Both the position numbers and the translations under genes were made by a program. The notes under the pieces were generated by a model. It was not told where the DNA came from. It ran no database searches and saw only the letters and a list, made by a program, of their open reading frames with translations. A DNA stretch of 64,000 bases from Pannonibacter carbonis (GTDB lineage Bacteria > Pseudomonadota > Alphaproteobacteria > Rhizobiales > Stappiaceae): positions 62,001 through 126,000 of the forward strand of contig NZ_PUDR01000010.1 in NCBI RefSeq assembly GCF_003012935.1, in the 5' to 3' direction. Below are positions 37,573 through 49,038 of this stretch, piece by piece; position 1 is the stretch's first letter, and every line of letters starts with the position of its first letter.

Positions 37573-38714
37573 CGACGCCTGCGCCCAGATCCCAGGACGG
37601 CCGGACGGCCGCCCTGACCACGGATGGCCCGACCATTCTCGATGCCCTGCCGCATCCGGTGCTGCTGGTGGCCCCGGACGGGGTGATCGAGGCGGCCAAC
37701 ATGGCGGCCGAGATTTTCCTGCGCTCCTCCGTCTCGGTGCTGCGCCGGCATCCGATCGACTATTTCGTGCCCTTCGGCAGCCCGCTGCTCACATTGATCG
37801 AGCAGGTGCGCGAGCGCGGCGCGCCCGTGAACGAATACAAGGTGGACATCGGCTCGCCGCGCATCGGCTCCGACCGGGTCGTCGACATCCATGCCGCGCC
37901 CGTGTCTGACCGGCCGGGTGCGGTGGTGCTGATGTTCCAGGAACGCACCATGGCGGAGAAGATCGACCGCCAGCTTACCTCGCGCGGCGCGGCGCGCACC
38001 GTCACGGGCCTTGCCGCCATGCTGGCGCATGAGATCAAGAACCCGCTCTCCGGCATTCGAGGCGCAGCGCAGCTCCTGGAGCAGTCCGCCAGCGAGGACG
38101 ACCGCGCGCTGACCCGTCTGATCATGGACGAGACCGACCGGATCGTAAAACTTGTCGACCGGATGGAGATCTTCTCGGACGAACGGCCGATCGAGCGCGA
38201 GCCGGTCAACATCCATGTGGTGCTCGACCACGTGAAGCGGCTCGCCGACAGCGGCTTTGCCCGCGGCAAGCGCATCGTCGAGGATTACGATCCCTCGCTG
38301 CCCTTCGTCTATGCCAACCGCGACCAGCTGGTGCAGGTGTTCCTGAACCTCGTCAAGAACGCCAGCGAAGCCATCGGCAATGATCCGGACGGCGAGATCC
38401 GCATCACCACTGCCTTCCGGCCAGGTGTGCGCCTGTCGGTGCCCGGCACCAGCGACAAGGTCAGCCTGCCGCTAGAGTTCTGCGTCAAGGACAACGGCCC
38501 CGGCGTGCCGGACGACCTGATGCCGCATATTTTCGAGCCCTTCATCACCACCAAGACCAACGGCTCGGGCCTCGGTCTGGCGCTGGTGGCCAAGATGATC
38601 AGCGATCATGGCGGGGTGATCGAATGCGAAAGCGTGCCGCGCCGCACGGTGTTCCGCATCCTCATGCCTGCCTTCATTGAACCCGAAACCCCCTTCATCG
38701 ACAGGACCGCCTGA
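37569..38714 (+). CDS. ntrB: Nitrogen-sensing histidine kinase NtrB (GlnL)
   Basis: 381 residues, no membrane segment, cytoplasmic. It phosphorylates or dephosphorylates NtrC according to nitrogen status signalled by PII. An N-terminal PAS domain ([16 protein letters not shown] onward) is followed by the dimerisation helix with phospho-acceptor His154 in [17 protein letters not shown]. The ATPase part has the N-box [21 protein letters not shown] and the G-box [14 protein letters not shown]. Overlaps dusB by four bases; ntrC starts two bases after its stop. Confidence 0.96.
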
Positions 38715-38716
38715 CC

Positions 38717-40156
<1,440 letters not shown>

Positions 40157-40187
40157 TCCCGGCAACGCTTCCTGCCGCTGCGATGGT

Positions 40188-41312
40188 TCACCGCGCAGCG
40201 GCGATGGAGCGGCGGAAGCGGGCGGCGGCGAGGGTGAACAGCGTCAGGCCGACGATGGTGATCATCACCAGCTTCGGCCAGATGATGGCAGCGCCCGCAC
40301 CCCGGTAGAGCACCGCCTGTGCCATCGCCACGAACTGGGTCGAGGGCACCAGGCTCATGACCATCTGCAAGGCCTCCGGCTGGCTTTCGAGCGGGGTCTC
40401 GCCACCGGACAGGAGGTTCATCGGCAGCACGATGAGGATGAACAGGAGGCCGAACTGCGGCATGGTTCGGGCCAGCGTGCCAAGCAGGATGCCGAGGGCC
40501 GAAGCGAAGAACAGGTAGAGCACGGTTCCGGCAAGAAACAACGGGATCGAGCCCGCCACCGGCACCTTCAACAGCCCCTCGACGACAATCCAGAGTGAAA
40601 AGGCGACGACGGCGACGATCACCAGCCCGTTGGCCCAGACCTTGGCCATCATGATCTCGAAGGGCGTTAGCGGCATCGCCAGGAGGTGTTCCAGCGTGCC
40701 ATGCTCGCGCTCGCGGATGACTGCCGCGCCGGTGAGCACCACGGTCAGCATGGTAACGTTGTTGATGATCTCCATCACCGAGGAAAACCAGGCGCCGGTC
40801 AGGTTGGGGTTGAAGGCATAGCGCAGCACCAGGTCGAGCGGCATGTCCTGCGCCAGGCCGAGGCTGCCCGCAAAGCGGTTCAACTCCTGCCCCAGCGCAT
40901 TGGCAATGAAATTGGCCCCGATCCCGGCCTGCATCATGGCGGTGGCATCGATGTCGAGCTGGATTGCCGGCGTCTTTCCGGCCCGCACATCCGCCTCGAA
41001 GCGCGACGGGATCACCAGCACGAAAGAGTAGGTCTCGCTGTCGAGCGCTGCGTCGATGTCGCCATAGGAGATCCGCTCCGGCGGCAGGAACTCTGGCGGT
41101 CGCAGCGCCTCCACGAGCCGCAGGGACAGCTGTGAGCGGTCCTCGTCCACCACTGCGATGGAGACGTTGTTGAGATCGCTCTTCATGCCCTCGGCGGCCA
41201 TATAGACGCCGCCAGTAAAGGCCCAGAGGATCAGGATCAGCAGCACCGGATCGCGCCACAGCGACAGGATTTCCTTGAGGCCCAGCCGGTAGATGGTGGC
41301 AAGACGGCGCAT
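40188..41312 (-). CDS. ABC-2 type exporter permease (YhhJ-like)
   Basis: 374 residues. Topology: one N-terminal helix (LLILILWAFTGGVYMAA), a large periplasmic loop (about 40-175) and five more helices near the C-terminus, as in ABC-2 permeases. GTLEHLLAMPLTPFEIMMAKVWANG is the coupling-helix region conserved in YhhJ. Its stop converges with ntrC (32 bases apart), and the start is three bases after the stop of the upstream rbbA-like gene, so it is the last gene of the exporter operon. Substrate unknown. Confidence 0.88.
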   Translation of the reverse strand: MRRLATIYRLGLKEILSLWRDPVLLILILWAFTGGVYMAAEGMKSDLNNVSIAVVDEDRSQLSLRLVEALRPPEFLPPERISYGDIDAALDSETYSFVLVIPSRFEADVRAGKTPAIQLDIDATAMMQAGIGANFIANALGQELNRFAGSLGLAQDMPLDLVLRYAFNPNLTGAWFSSVMEIINNVTMLTVVLTGAAVIREREHGTLEHLLAMPLTPFEIMMAKVWANGLVIVAVVAFSLWIVVEGLLKVPVAGSIPLFLAGTVLYLFFASALGILLGTLARTMPQFGLLFILIVLPMNLLSGGETPLESQPEALQMVMSLVPSTQFVAMAQAVLYRGAGAAIIWPKLVMITIVGLTLFTLAAARFRRSIAAAR

Positions 41313-41315
41313 GGC

Positions 41316-44108
41316 TCAGCGCTCCTGTTTCGGCAGCAGGAGGACGCAGGCAATAAGCAGCAAGGGGGCTGCCGGCAGCAGCGCCAGGAAGCTCGCTGAC
41401 AGCTCCGCAAAGCCCAGTCCCTTGGTGAAGGTGCCGACCGCGATGGTCATGAAATGCGCTGTCGGATAGATCGCGCCGATGAAAGCCCCGGCTCCGTCAA
41501 GCGACGACACCGGCTGCATCATTCCGGAGAATTGCACCGCCGGCAGAACCGTACCGATGGCCGTGCCAAAGATTGCGGCGACCTGTGTCGAGGTAAAGGT
41601 CGAGAACAGGAGGCCGATGGACGTCGTGGCGAGGATGTAGAGCACCGCGCCGAGCGTGAGCGCTGCGAGGCTGCCCTTGATCGGCACGCCGAACACGAAC
41701 ACGGCGATCAGCGTCATCAGCACGAAATTGATCAGCGCCACAAGAACATAGGGTGCCTGTTTGCCGATCAGGAACTCAAGGCTCGTCACCGGCGTGACAT
41801 AGAGATTGGTGATCGAGCCCAGCTCTTTCTCGCGCACCACGCTGACGGCAGTCAGGATCGCCGGTATGAAGACCAGGAGCAGCGCCATGACGGAGGGTGC
41901 CATGGCGTTGATGCTCTTGAAATCCTGATTGTAGAGGAACCGGGGTTCGATGGTCGCAACCCCGAGCGGCGGGGCTTCGCCTTGCTGTTGCCGGTACTGG
42001 TCGACCAGATAGGCCCGGTTCAGCCCCTCGACATAGCCGGCAATCGTCTCGGCCCGGAACGGCATGGCCCCGTCGATGGTCGCCGCGACCTGCGGTGTTT
42101 CGCCCCTGAGCAGGGCCTTACCGAAGCCGGGCGGGATCTCGATGGCGAGCGAGATGCCGCCGGATCTGAGGCGCGGCAGGATCTCCGCCTCGGACCGGAT
42201 CGGCGCCTGTTCGGCAAAATAGCGTGAGCCGGAAAAGCTCTCGGCATATTGCCGGCTCTCGCGCGTCTGGTCCTGATCCAGAACGGCATAGGTCAGCTCG
42301 TTGACATCGGTGGTGATGCCATAGCCGAACACCAGCATCAGCAGCATAGTTCCCATGAGGGCGACCGCCAGCCGGACGGGATCGCGGCGCAGTTCCTTGG
42401 CCTCGCGCAGCGAATAGGCCATCAGGCGGCGGCGCGACAGAAACGAAAACGGCGCCCGGCGTTTGCGGGCAGGGGCGGTGGCCGTTGCGGGCGTTGACGC
42501 CGTAGTTGTGGCAGGCGGAACCGCACCGGCCCTCGCTGCCTCGGCTGCCGGTTCCTCCGGGCTTGCCGCCTCAAGGCAGGCGATGAAGGCATCCTCCAGA
42601 TTGGCGGCACCATGGTCTCGGATCAGGTTCTGCGGCGTGTCACAGGCGAGGACCCTGCCGGCATGCATCAGCGAAATGCGGTCGCAGCGTTCGCCTTCAT
42701 TCATGAAATGCGTCGACAGGAAGATCGTCACCTGGTCCTGCCGGGCCAGGGTGATGAGCAGCTGCCAGAATTCATCGCGCGCCACCGGATCGACGCCCGA
42801 CGTCGGCTCGTCAAGGATCAGCACATCCGGACGGTGCACGATGGCCACCGCCAGCGACAGGCGCTGGCGCACGCCAAGCGGCAGCGCATCGGGCAGCGTG
42901 TCCGCATGTTCAGCGAGGCGAAAACGGTCGAGCAACTCACTGACACGGGTCATCACGTCGGCGGCCGGCATGTGGAAGAGCTGCGCGTGCAGCGTCAGGT
43001 TCTGGCGCACGGTCAGTTCGCCATAGAGCGAGAAGGCCTGCGACATGTAGCCGACCCGTTTTCGGCTCTCCAGGTTGGCCGCGTTGACCTTTTCGCCGAA
43101 CAGGAAAGCCTCGCCCTCCGTCGGCGGCAGAAGGCCCGTCAGCATCTTCATCGTTGTTGACTTGCCGCAGCCATTCGACCCCAGGAACCCGAAAATCTCG
43201 CCCTTGCGGATCTCGAAGCTGACGTGATCGACGGCTGTGAAGGTCCCGAAACGCTGCACCAGATCCCGGGCAACGATGGCCGGCTTGTCGGCAGTGCCGG
43301 TAAAGGGCGGCACGATCAGTGCCTCATGCGGCCGGCCGGCGCGCTCCGGCAGGAGGTTGACGAAGGCTTCCTCGAGCGTTGCCCCCTGGCCTTGCGCCTT
43401 CAGCTCCGCTGCCGTGCCCTCAGCCAGGATCCGTCCGGCATGCATGGCCACCAGATGCTCGAACCCTTCGGCCTCGTCCATATAGGCGGTGGCGACGATC
43501 ACGGTCATGCCCGGCCGATCCGCGCGGATGGTCTCGATCAGCGTCCAGAACTGGCGGCGTGACAGCGGATCGACGCCGGTGGTCGGCTCGTCCATGATCA
43601 GGAGATCGGGGTCATGGATCAGGGCGCAGCACAGCCCGAGCTTCTGCTTCATGCCCCCGGAGAGTTTTCCTGCCGGTCGGTCCAGAAAGGATAACAATCC
43701 AGTCGCCCGGGTCAGATCGGCAATCCGGCGTTGCCGCTCGGCCCGGTCCTGTCCGAACAGGCGCCCGAAAAACTCCAGGTTTTCGGCCGCCGTCAGGTCC
43801 ATGTAGAGGTTCTTGCCGAGGCCTTGCGGCATGTAGGCAATACGCGGCAGCACCTTGCGGCGCGCGCGCGATTGCGACAGGTCGGCGCCAAGTGCCTGGA
43901 CCTTGCCACCCTGGCATTTGCGCGCACCTGACAGCAATGCCAGCAAGGTCGACTTGCCGACGCCATCGGGTCCGATCAGTCCGATGGTCTGACCGGCTGG
44001 CACATCAAGCGATACGGCGTCGAGGGCCAGAACCTTGCCATAACGATGGGTGACATCGATCAGCTGGGCGACAAGAACCGGGGCAGGGGTGTCCGTGAAC
44101 GGGGTCAT
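41316..44108 (-). CDS. rbbA: RbbA-like protein: two ABC ATPase domains fused to an ABC-2 permease
   Basis: 930 residues. Domains in order: ATPase 1 (Walker [11 protein letters not shown], signature [10 protein letters not shown], Walker [14 protein letters not shown]), ATPase 2 ([16 protein letters not shown], degenerate signature [12 protein letters not shown], Walker [13 protein letters not shown]), a Pro/Ala-rich linker (about 525-555), then a six-helix permease ([20 protein letters not shown] onward). This triple layout is that of E. coli RbbA/YhiH, reported to bind ribosomes; the order here (adaptor, RbbA-like, YhhJ-like) copies yhiI-rbbA-yhhJ. An exporter is the more cautious reading, and the name is by homology only. 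Confidence 0.88.
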   Translation of the reverse strand: MTPFTDTPAPVLVAQLIDVTHRYGKVLALDAVSLDVPAGQTIGLIGPDGVGKSTLLALLSGARKCQGGKVQALGADLSQSRARRKVLPRIAYMPQGLGKNLYMDLTAAENLEFFGRLFGQDRAERQRRIADLTRATGLLSFLDRPAGKLSGGMKQKLGLCCALIHDPDLLIMDEPTTGVDPLSRRQFWTLIETIRADRPGMTVIVATAYMDEAEGFEHLVAMHAGRILAEGTAAELKAQGQGATLEEAFVNLLPERAGRPHEALIVPPFTGTADKPAIVARDLVQRFGTFTAVDHVSFEIRKGEIFGFLGSNGCGKSTTMKMLTGLLPPTEGEAFLFGEKVNAANLESRKRVGYMSQAFSLYGELTVRQNLTLHAQLFHMPAADVMTRVSELLDRFRLAEHADTLPDALPLGVRQRLSLAVAIVHRPDVLILDEPTSGVDPVARDEFWQLLITLARQDQVTIFLSTHFMNEGERCDRISLMHAGRVLACDTPQNLIRDHGAANLEDAFIACLEAASPEEPAAEAARAGAVPPATTTASTPATATAPARKRRAPFSFLSRRRLMAYSLREAKELRRDPVRLAVALMGTMLLMLVFGYGITTDVNELTYAVLDQDQTRESRQYAESFSGSRYFAEQAPIRSEAEILPRLRSGGISLAIEIPPGFGKALLRGETPQVAATIDGAMPFRAETIAGYVEGLNRAYLVDQYRQQQGEAPPLGVATIEPRFLYNQDFKSINAMAPSVMALLLVFIPAILTAVSVVREKELGSITNLYVTPVTSLEFLIGKQAPYVLVALINFVLMTLIAVFVFGVPIKGSLAALTLGAVLYILATTSIGLLFSTFTSTQVAAIFGTAIGTVLPAVQFSGMMQPVSSLDGAGAFIGAIYPTAHFMTIAVGTFTKGLGFAELSASFLALLPAAPLLLIACVLLLPKQER

Positions 44109-44121
44109 GGTTGCCTCACGG

Positions 44122-45105
44122 CTATTGCGGCAAGCGAACTTCGAGCGTCGACGGCCACGGTACGGGCGGCGCCATCATGACATAGGCCTCACCGGGCAGG
44201 CCGGTGCGGACCTTGTCGATATGCTGGGCGAGCAGGGCCGGATCGATCTTCAGCTTGACGCGGAACATCAGCTTGTCCCGTTCGGACCGCGTCTCCACCT
44301 CGCGCGGGGTGAACTGCGCATCGGCGGCAACGAAGGACACAGAGGCCGGGATGACGAATTCAGGGGCCGCATCCAGCACGATCCGCGCCTCGGCTCCGAT
44401 CAGCACACGCCCGACGCTGCCGGTCGGTAGGAAGACGGTCATGTAGACATCGCCAAGGTTGAGCAGCGTCAACACCCGTCCACCGGCCGCGACCACTTCC
44501 CCCGGTTCTGCCAGCCGGTACTGAACGCGTCCGGCAATCGGGGCGGTCAGCGTGCTGTCGTTGATCAGGGTCGTAATCCGGCCAACTTCCGCTGCCGCCG
44601 CAAGTACGGTGTTTTCGGCATTGGCAAGCTGGGCCTTGACGGCCGTAAGGGCAGCAGTAGCTGTTTCGCGGGCGGTCTGGCGCTGGTCCACTTCCTGCTG
44701 CGAAATATGGCCATTGCCGAGCAGCGTGCGGGCGCGTTCCAGCGCCTGGTCTGCGTATTTCAGTTCGCTTTCGCGCTGGATGATCTGGGCCAGAACCGTG
44801 TTCACGGCCTCACGTGATGCCGCCTCCTGTGCCATTGCCCCGCGCCGCATGGCGTCCAGTTCCGACGTATCGACCCGGGCGAGGACCTGACCGGCCGCAA
44901 CCAGATCGCCTTCGGCAACCATCACCTCCATCACGCGACCACCGGTGCGGGTCGCGATCTGGACGGTTTCCGCCTCGATTCGTCCATTCGCCGTGGCAAT
45001 GCTCTCCGGCAAGGTCGAACGGCCCTGCCACCACCACCACCCGCCAGCTGCTCCGGCGATGAGAACCAGTGCCACCAGAGCTAAAATCCGTCCGCGTGCG
45101 GTCAT
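44122..45105 (-). CDS. HlyD-family periplasmic adaptor protein (YhiI-like)
   Basis: 327 residues. One N-terminal membrane anchor ([20 protein letters not shown]), then the two half-motifs of the biotinyl-lipoyl hybrid domain ([19 protein letters not shown] and [20 protein letters not shown]), with an alpha-helical hairpin between. It links inner-membrane exporters to an outer-membrane channel; no TolC-like gene is present here. It starts the exporter operon and diverges from ntrY. An 11-bp palindrome TTGCAATGCAA (45165-45175) lies about 60 bases upstream and may be an operator. Confidence 0.9.
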   Translation of the reverse strand: MTARGRILALVALVLIAGAAGGWWWWQGRSTLPESIATANGRIEAETVQIATRTGGRVMEVMVAEGDLVAAGQVLARVDTSELDAMRRGAMAQEAASREAVNTVLAQIIQRESELKYADQALERARTLLGNGHISQQEVDQRQTARETATAALTAVKAQLANAENTVLAAAAEVGRITTLINDSTLTAPIAGRVQYRLAEPGEVVAAGGRVLTLLNLGDVYMTVFLPTGSVGRVLIGAEARIVLDAAPEFVIPASVSFVAADAQFTPREVETRSERDKLMFRVKLKIDPALLAQHIDKVRTGLPGEAYVMMAPPVPWPSTLEVRLPQ

Positions 45106-45369
45106 CTTGTCTGCCCCTCAACCTCAGGATCTCCTTGGAGAGTTATGCGGCGGGTGCTAACAGCTTGCAATGCAACATACCCTCCGTAGTGCTGCGGATC
45201 ATGGCGGTCCTTGCCGGGTGTCTGGTCGCAATCCTGTCGCAATTTGGCAACAAGGTGTGGTAACCATGTCGCTTCCGGTGGCTTGCCCGCGTCAGATTGA
45301 CTTGCTGGCGCCGCAATTGCCCCGGTCTCGCCACCCGATGACCCTTCAGCCGAAACGCGATGAGGACGG

Positions 45370-47640
45370 ATGATACTGGAACGTGATCCGCGCGCGGATG
45401 TGGATCAAAGCCGGCGTGGCCGGATCGGGCGGCGGATCGGTCTGGCGGTGATGATCCTGTCGCTGGCCTCGATCGGCATCACCTTCATGGTGCTCACCGG
45501 TGCAACTCCGATCGAGCCGACACAGCAGGTCGTCAAGTTGTCGATGCTGGTCAATGGCCTGCTCGCCAGCGGGCTGGTTGCCGCCATTCTTCTCGAGATC
45601 TACAAATTGCTGCAGGCGCGGCGCAAGGGCAGGGCGGCCGCCCGGCTGCATGTGCGCATCGTCGCAATGTTCAGCCTGATCGCCGCAGTCCCTGCGCTGC
45701 TGATGGCCGTCGTTGCCACGATTACCCTGGACCAGGGGCTGGATCGATGGTTCGAACAGCGCACCCGCCAGATCATCGACAACGCGCTGACTGTGGCCCA
45801 GGCCTATCTTCAGGAACATGCCCATGTGCTGCGAGCCGACCTGACCGCGATGGTCAGCGATGTCGACAGGGCCCGAGGCATCTATGACTACGAACCGACC
45901 CGGTTTGATTCGTTCTTCACGGCCCAGGCCCAGGTGCGTGGCCTGCTTGCGGCCTTCGTGATGAAGGAAGACGGCACGGTGGTGACCCGTGTCGTGCTGG
46001 ATCCGCGCGCCAACATCCTGCTGCCCCCCAAGGACATTTACGCCAAGGCGACCGATGGCGAGCCGATCCTGATTGCGCCGGGCACCTCCAACCTGGTCGG
46101 CGGTGTGATGAAACTGGAGTCCTTTGAGGGCATGTATCTCTATGTGACGCGTGGCATGGATCCGCGGGTCACTGAGTATCTGCGCCTCGCCGAAGAAGGG
46201 GCGACCGAATACAGCAAGATGGAAGAGACACGCTTCGGGGCGCAGGTGGCCTTTGCACTGATCTATCTTGGTGTCGCCCTGATCCTGCTTTTGTCGGCCA
46301 TCTGGATCGGCTTCGGCTTCTCCAGCCGTCTGGTCGCACCGATCCGCCGGCTTATCTCGGCCGCCGACCAGGTCTCCAAGGGCAATCTCTATGTCGAGGT
46401 CGTAACCGAAAAATCTGAAGGCGATCTGGCCAATCTCGGATCAACCTTCAACAACATGACGGGGCAGTTGCGCGGCCAGCGCGATGCGCTTCTGGCCGCA
46501 AACGAACAGATCGACCGCCGCCGCCGCTTTACCGAGGCCGTGCTGTCCGGCGTGACGGCGTCTGTCATCGGCATAGACGACGAGGGGGCGATCACGCTGG
46601 TCAATCGCTCAGCACGTGCCCTGTTGCAGATCGAGGAGAGCGATGCGCTCGACCTGCCCATTGCCGAGGTCATTCCGGAGCTGGCCGAGTGCGTCGCCGT
46701 CGCGATCCACAAGGAGACCGAGCGTTTCAAGGAAACCCAGATCACGCTGGTGCGTGGCGGCCGCGAGCGCACTGTCAATGTGCGCATTACCACCGAGCAG
46801 TCGACCCGCCGCGAGCATGGCTATGTGGTGACGCTCGACGACATTACGGACCTTGTCTCGGCGCAGCGCAATTCGGCCTGGGCGGACGTGGCCCGCCGCA
46901 TTGCGCATGAAATCAAGAACCCGCTGACGCCGATCCAGTTATCGGCCGAACGTATCCGGCGCCGCTATGGCAAGAAGGTCGAGGACGACCGTTCCGTCTT
47001 TGACCAGTGCATCGACACGATCATCCGACAGGTCGGTGACATTGGGCAAATGGTCGACGAGTTTTCGTCCTTCGCCCGCATGCGCAAGCCGGCCAAGGCC
47101 CGGGCGGATCTGCGCAACATGGTGCGCGAGGCCGCCTTCCTGCAGACGGTCGGCAACCCGGAGATCGAGATCCGTACCGAGCTTCCCGAAGGTCCGATCG
47201 AGGGCTTTGTCGACCAGCGCCTGATCGGGCAGGCGCTCACCAACGTGATCAAGAATGCAGCCGAAGCCGTCACGGGCCGTACCGGGGAGAACCTGCCCAA
47301 GGGCCGGATCCGCATCGTTCTGCGGGCCGAGGGCGACCGGCAGGTGATCGACGTGATCGACAATGGTGTCGGCCTGCCGACAGAAAATCGCCAGCGGCTC
47401 CTGGAGCCTTACATGACGACCCGGGAAAAGGGCACCGGGCTCGGACTTGCGATCGTGCGCAAGATCATGGAAGACCACGGGGGTGGCATCGAACTGCTCG
47501 ATGCGCCGGGCACCAGCGAGGGCGAAAGCGGGGCATTGGTCCGGTTGATCATCGGACCGCAGGAACTGGCAGTTGAGGGGCCTGCCAGTTCGCCAAACCA
47601 GGACATCAGAAAAGAAGAAGTGACCGGCCATGGCCTATGA
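45370..47640 (+). CDS. ntrY: NtrY membrane histidine kinase
   Basis: 756 residues. Membrane helices appear at about 25-42, 55-75, 95-115 and 295-320, with a periplasmic sensor region between the last two. A HAMP domain follows the last helix (SSRLVAPIRRLISAADQVSKGNLYVE), then a PAS domain, the dimerisation helix with His513 in [20 protein letters not shown], and the ATPase with NVIKNAAEAV, DNGVGLP and EKGTGLGLAIV. NtrY pairs with NtrX in nitrogen, redox and envelope control. The end overlaps ntrX by 11 bases. A GAGGACGG site lies just before ATG 45370. Confidence 0.96.
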   Translation: MILERDPRADVDQSRRGRIGRRIGLAVMILSLASIGITFMVLTGATPIEPTQQVVKLSMLVNGLLASGLVAAILLEIYKLLQARRKGRAAARLHVRIVAMFSLIAAVPALLMAVVATITLDQGLDRWFEQRTRQIIDNALTVAQAYLQEHAHVLRADLTAMVSDVDRARGIYDYEPTRFDSFFTAQAQVRGLLAAFVMKEDGTVVTRVVLDPRANILLPPKDIYAKATDGEPILIAPGTSNLVGGVMKLESFEGMYLYVTRGMDPRVTEYLRLAEEGATEYSKMEETRFGAQVAFALIYLGVALILLLSAIWIGFGFSSRLVAPIRRLISAADQVSKGNLYVEVVTEKSEGDLANLGSTFNNMTGQLRGQRDALLAANEQIDRRRRFTEAVLSGVTASVIGIDDEGAITLVNRSARALLQIEESDALDLPIAEVIPELAECVAVAIHKETERFKETQITLVRGGRERTVNVRITTEQSTRREHGYVVTLDDITDLVSAQRNSAWADVARRIAHEIKNPLTPIQLSAERIRRRYGKKVEDDRSVFDQCIDTIIRQVGDIGQMVDEFSSFARMRKPAKARADLRNMVREAAFLQTVGNPEIEIRTELPEGPIEGFVDQRLIGQALTNVIKNAAEAVTGRTGENLPKGRIRIVLRAEGDRQVIDVIDNGVGLPTENRQRLLEPYMTTREKGTGLGLAIVRKIMEDHGGGIELLDAPGTSEGESGALVRLIIGPQELAVEGPASSPNQDIRKEEVTGHGL

Positions 47641-48997
47641 CATCCTGATCGTGGACGACGAGACGGACATCCGCGAGATGATCGCGGGCATCCTCGACGA
47701 CGAAGGCTACGGAACGCGGACGGCCTCCGATAGCGACACGGCGCTTGCCGCCATCAAGGACCGCCGTCCGTCCCTGGTGGTCCTCGACATCTGGCTTCAG
47801 GGCAGCCGGCTGGACGGACTGGCGCTCCTCGACGAGATCAAGGCGCAGGACAAGGATCTGCCGGTCGTCATCATCTCCGGCCACGGCAATGTCGAGACGG
47901 CCGTTTCAGCGATCAAGCGCGGCGCTTACGACTATATCGAGAAGCCGTTCAAGGCCGACCGTCTGCTCCTCATCACCGAGCGGGCGCTCGAGGCCTCGAA
48001 CCTGCGCCGGGAAATCCGCGACCTGAAGCAGCGCTCCGGCGATACAGCCAAGCTGATCGGCGAGTCCCATGCCATTCATCAGTTGCGGCAGACCATTGAG
48101 CGCATTGCCGGCACCAACAGCCGCATCCTGATTTCCGGACCGTCGGGCGCGGGCAAGGAGCTTGCGGCGCGCATGATCCATGACCTGTCACCGCGCGCGA
48201 AAGGCCCCTTCGTCGCCCTCAACGCCGCCACCATCACGGCCGAGCGCATGGAAGAAGAGCTGTTCGGCATCGAGGATGACAAGGGCAACCTGCGCAAGGT
48301 TGGCGCGCTGGAAGAAGCGCATGGCGGCACGCTCTACCTCGACGAGGTCGCCGACATGCCACGCGAGACCCAGGGCAAGATCCTGCGCGTGCTCGTGGAC
48401 CAGACCTTTACCCGTGTCGGCGGGGCCACCCGCGTCCAGGTTGACATCCGCATCCTGTCATCGACTGCGCGCAATCTCGAACATGAGATCGCCAACGGCG
48501 CGTTCCGCGAGGACCTGTATCACCGTCTCGGTGTCGTGCCGCTCCGGGTGCCGGGCCTTGCCGAACGGCGCGAGGACGTGCCCGTGCTGGTGCGGCATTT
48601 CATGGAACAGATATCCTCCAGCGCCGGCCTGCCGATGCGCCGGATCGGCGAGGACGCCATGGCCGTGCTGCAGACCCACGACTGGCCGGGCAACATCCGC
48701 CAGTTGCGTAACAATGTCGAACGACTGATGATCCTGACCCGCGCCGATCCGGCTGCGGTCATCACGGCCGATCTGTTGCCAGCGGAAGTGGGTGCGATGT
48801 TGCCCAACCTGCCGTCGAATGGTGGCGGGGATCACCTGATGTCCGTGCCCCTGCGCGAGGCGCGGGAAATCTTCGAGCGGGACTATCTGCAGGCGCAGAT
48901 CAAGCGCTTTGGCGGCAACATTTCGCGCACGGCCGAATTCGTTGGAATGGAACGATCGGCCTTGCATCGCAAGCTGAAGTCGCTAGGGCTATCGTGA
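47630..48997 (+). CDS. ntrX: NtrX response regulator without the GAFTGA loop
   Basis: 455 residues. Receiver domain with Asp53 (VVLDIWLQG), an AAA+ domain (Walker A GPSGAGKELAARMI, Walker B TLYLDEVADMP), and a C-terminal helix-turn-helix (RTAEFVGMERSALHRKLKSL). Between Walker A and B the stretch LFGIEDDKGNLRKVGALEEA takes the place where NtrC has HEKGAFTGA. Without this motif it is not expected to open sigma-54 promoters in the classic way. It overlaps ntrY by 11 bases. Confidence 0.96.
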   Translation: MAYDILIVDDETDIREMIAGILDDEGYGTRTASDSDTALAAIKDRRPSLVVLDIWLQGSRLDGLALLDEIKAQDKDLPVVIISGHGNVETAVSAIKRGAYDYIEKPFKADRLLLITERALEASNLRREIRDLKQRSGDTAKLIGESHAIHQLRQTIERIAGTNSRILISGPSGAGKELAARMIHDLSPRAKGPFVALNAATITAERMEEELFGIEDDKGNLRKVGALEEAHGGTLYLDEVADMPRETQGKILRVLVDQTFTRVGGATRVQVDIRILSSTARNLEHEIANGAFREDLYHRLGVVPLRVPGLAERREDVPVLVRHFMEQISSSAGLPMRRIGEDAMAVLQTHDWPGNIRQLRNNVERLMILTRADPAAVITADLLPAEVGAMLPNLPSNGGGDHLMSVPLREAREIFERDYLQAQIKRFGGNISRTAEFVGMERSALHRKLKSLGLS

Positions 48998-49038
48998 AGC
49001 GCGTCTTGGCGCGGTGAGTCTATCCGGAGTTCAGTCCG

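Noticed and set aside
40188-45105. The exporter cassette as a mobile element
   Set aside because: No transposase, integrase or flanking repeats were seen, and composition matches the surroundings; it is treated as an old insertion or rearrangement.
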